Shown here: one piece after another, positions 6,002 through 6,522 of the stretch
Position numbering within the stretch: the stretch's first letter is position 1
Layout: the number at the start of each line of letters is the position of its first letter
NCBI GenBank assembly: GCA_013330765.1
Contig: DUHU01000240.1
Coordinates: forward strand, 1-6,522
Source of the DNA: Candidatus Poseidoniaceae archaeon
GTDB lineage: Archaea > Thermoplasmatota > Poseidoniia > Poseidoniales > Poseidoniaceae
Length of the DNA stretch: 6,522 nucleotides
Reading direction: 5' to 3'
The notes under the pieces: generated by a model
The model's database searches: none
Seen by the model: the letters and a program-made list of their open reading frames with translations, nothing else
What the model was told of the DNA's origin: nothing
Made by a program: the position numbers and the translations under genes

Positions 6002-6522
6002 TTGCAGGACACGGCCGTGGTGGACGGGCTGCTCGCGGCCGCAACCGCCCTTTCCGAACGCTGCAATGCGCTGCTTCCATCCCTCATCGGTCAGGGCGGC
6101 GTCGCGCACGCCACCAACACGCTGGAGTACGCATGGCCGCTGCACGAGGCGTGGATCCGCACATGGGGCGGGCGCGGGGCTTCCACCCTCATGCTCGGGA
6201 TGAACCCGGGCCCCTGGGGCATGGCGCAAAGCGGCGTTCCCTTTGGCGCGACGGGCATCGTCCGCGACGAACTTCGCATTCCTGACCTCGCCCTCGAGAC
6301 CCCTGCTGGAGCGCATCCAAAACGCCCCATCGTCGGACTTTCTCAGGAGCGTCAAGAGGTCAGCGGTCAGCGCATTTGGACCCTCATGTTTGACGTGTAT
6401 GGCTCACCTGAGGCGGCGATGGAGCACGTGTTTCTCGTGAACCATTGCCCCTTGCTTTTGCTCAACGAAGGTGGGGCCAACGTCACCCCAGACAAATTGC
6501 CAGCCGCCGTGGTGGCGCCTGT
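6002..6522 (+). CDS. SMUG1-family uracil-DNA glycosylase (partial, C-terminus off window)
   Basis: The first 173 codons of a single-strand-selective monofunctional uracil-DNA glycosylase, the base-excision repair enzyme that removes uracil, and in known members 5-hydroxymethyluracil, from DNA. The family signature is explicit: LEYAW (41-45), then GMNPGPWGMAQSGVPFG (66-82). Here N68 corresponds to human N85, which positions the catalytic water, and F81 to the base-stacking F98. HPKRPIVGL (105-113), EVSGQRIW (119-126) and VNHCPLLLL (146-154) follow, N147 matching the uracil-binding N163. The catalytic histidine near the C-terminus (human H239) would lie beyond the window, so activity cannot be confirmed. 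The match to animal-type SMUG1 is collinear. TTG 6002 is chosen because AAGGAGGT lies 7 bases upstream, an in-frame TGA is 3 bases upstream, and the first in-frame ATG falls inside the signature strand. GTG 6017 is a weaker alternative. It follows the radical SAM gene by 3 bases and is surely co-transcribed with it. Confidence 0.93.
   Translation, partial: MQDTAVVDGLLAAATALSERCNALLPSLIGQGGVAHATNTLEYAWPLHEAWIRTWGGRGASTLMLGMNPGPWGMAQSGVPFGATGIVRDELRIPDLALETPAGAHPKRPIVGLSQERQEVSGQRIWTLMFDVYGSPEAAMEHVFLVNHCPLLLLNEGGANVTPDKLPAAVVAP

Noticed and set aside
5036..6355. 439-codon open frame on the minus strand opposite the radical SAM and SMUG1 genes
   Set aside because: The + strand carries two recognisable families across the same span. 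The antisense translation has no family motifs and is rich in Arg, His and Ala, as expected for a shadow of G+C-rich coding DNA.

Overview
The window most likely comes from an archaeon, plausibly a marine planktonic euryarchaeote of the Poseidoniales/Marine Group II type. The main reason is the HhH-containing radical SAM protein at 4199-5998, whose family (COG1031-like) I know chiefly from archaea. A second hint is the EF-hand membrane protein: it has no ribosome binding site but has a TATA-like element about 26 bases upstream of its start, as expected for a leaderless archaeal transcript. The assignment is an inference. No rRNA, tRNA, insertion sequence, CRISPR array or phage gene was seen.

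Layout, left to right. Positions 1-144 hold no gene I can defend. At 145-357 (+) is a 70-residue DUF2892/YgaP-type small membrane protein. Convergent to it, 425-2257 (-) encodes a 610-residue membrane protein. It has about nine predicted transmembrane helices, the first seven resembling a 7TM sensor input domain, and a cytoplasmic tail of two EF-hands between two copies of a duplicated helical module. A 147-base gap (2258-2404) with a probable promoter and two small hairpins separates it from a complete 567-residue ABC-F ATPase at 2405-4108 (-). Diverging from ABC-F across a short GC-rich gap is a two-gene unit on the + strand: the radical SAM/HhH protein (4199-5998) and a SMUG1-family uracil-DNA glycosylase. 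The glycosylase starts at TTG 6002 and is cut by the window end.

How the genes may work together. The radical SAM and SMUG1 genes are almost certainly co-transcribed. They are 3 bases apart, and a strong Shine-Dalgarno sequence for SMUG1 lies inside the last codons of the radical SAM gene. One encodes a nucleic-acid-binding HhH motif and the other a base-excision repair glycosylase, so a shared role in DNA or nucleic-acid maintenance is a reasonable hypothesis, not something the sequence proves. The ABC-F protein probably acts on ribosomes. The EF-hand membrane protein looks like a calcium-responsive sensor or transducer without a kinase domain and has no visible functional link to its neighbours.

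The most unusual items are the SMUG1 homologue in an apparently archaeal operon, the CX6CX2C cluster motif of the radical SAM protein, and the membrane-sensor/EF-hand architecture with its internal duplication.
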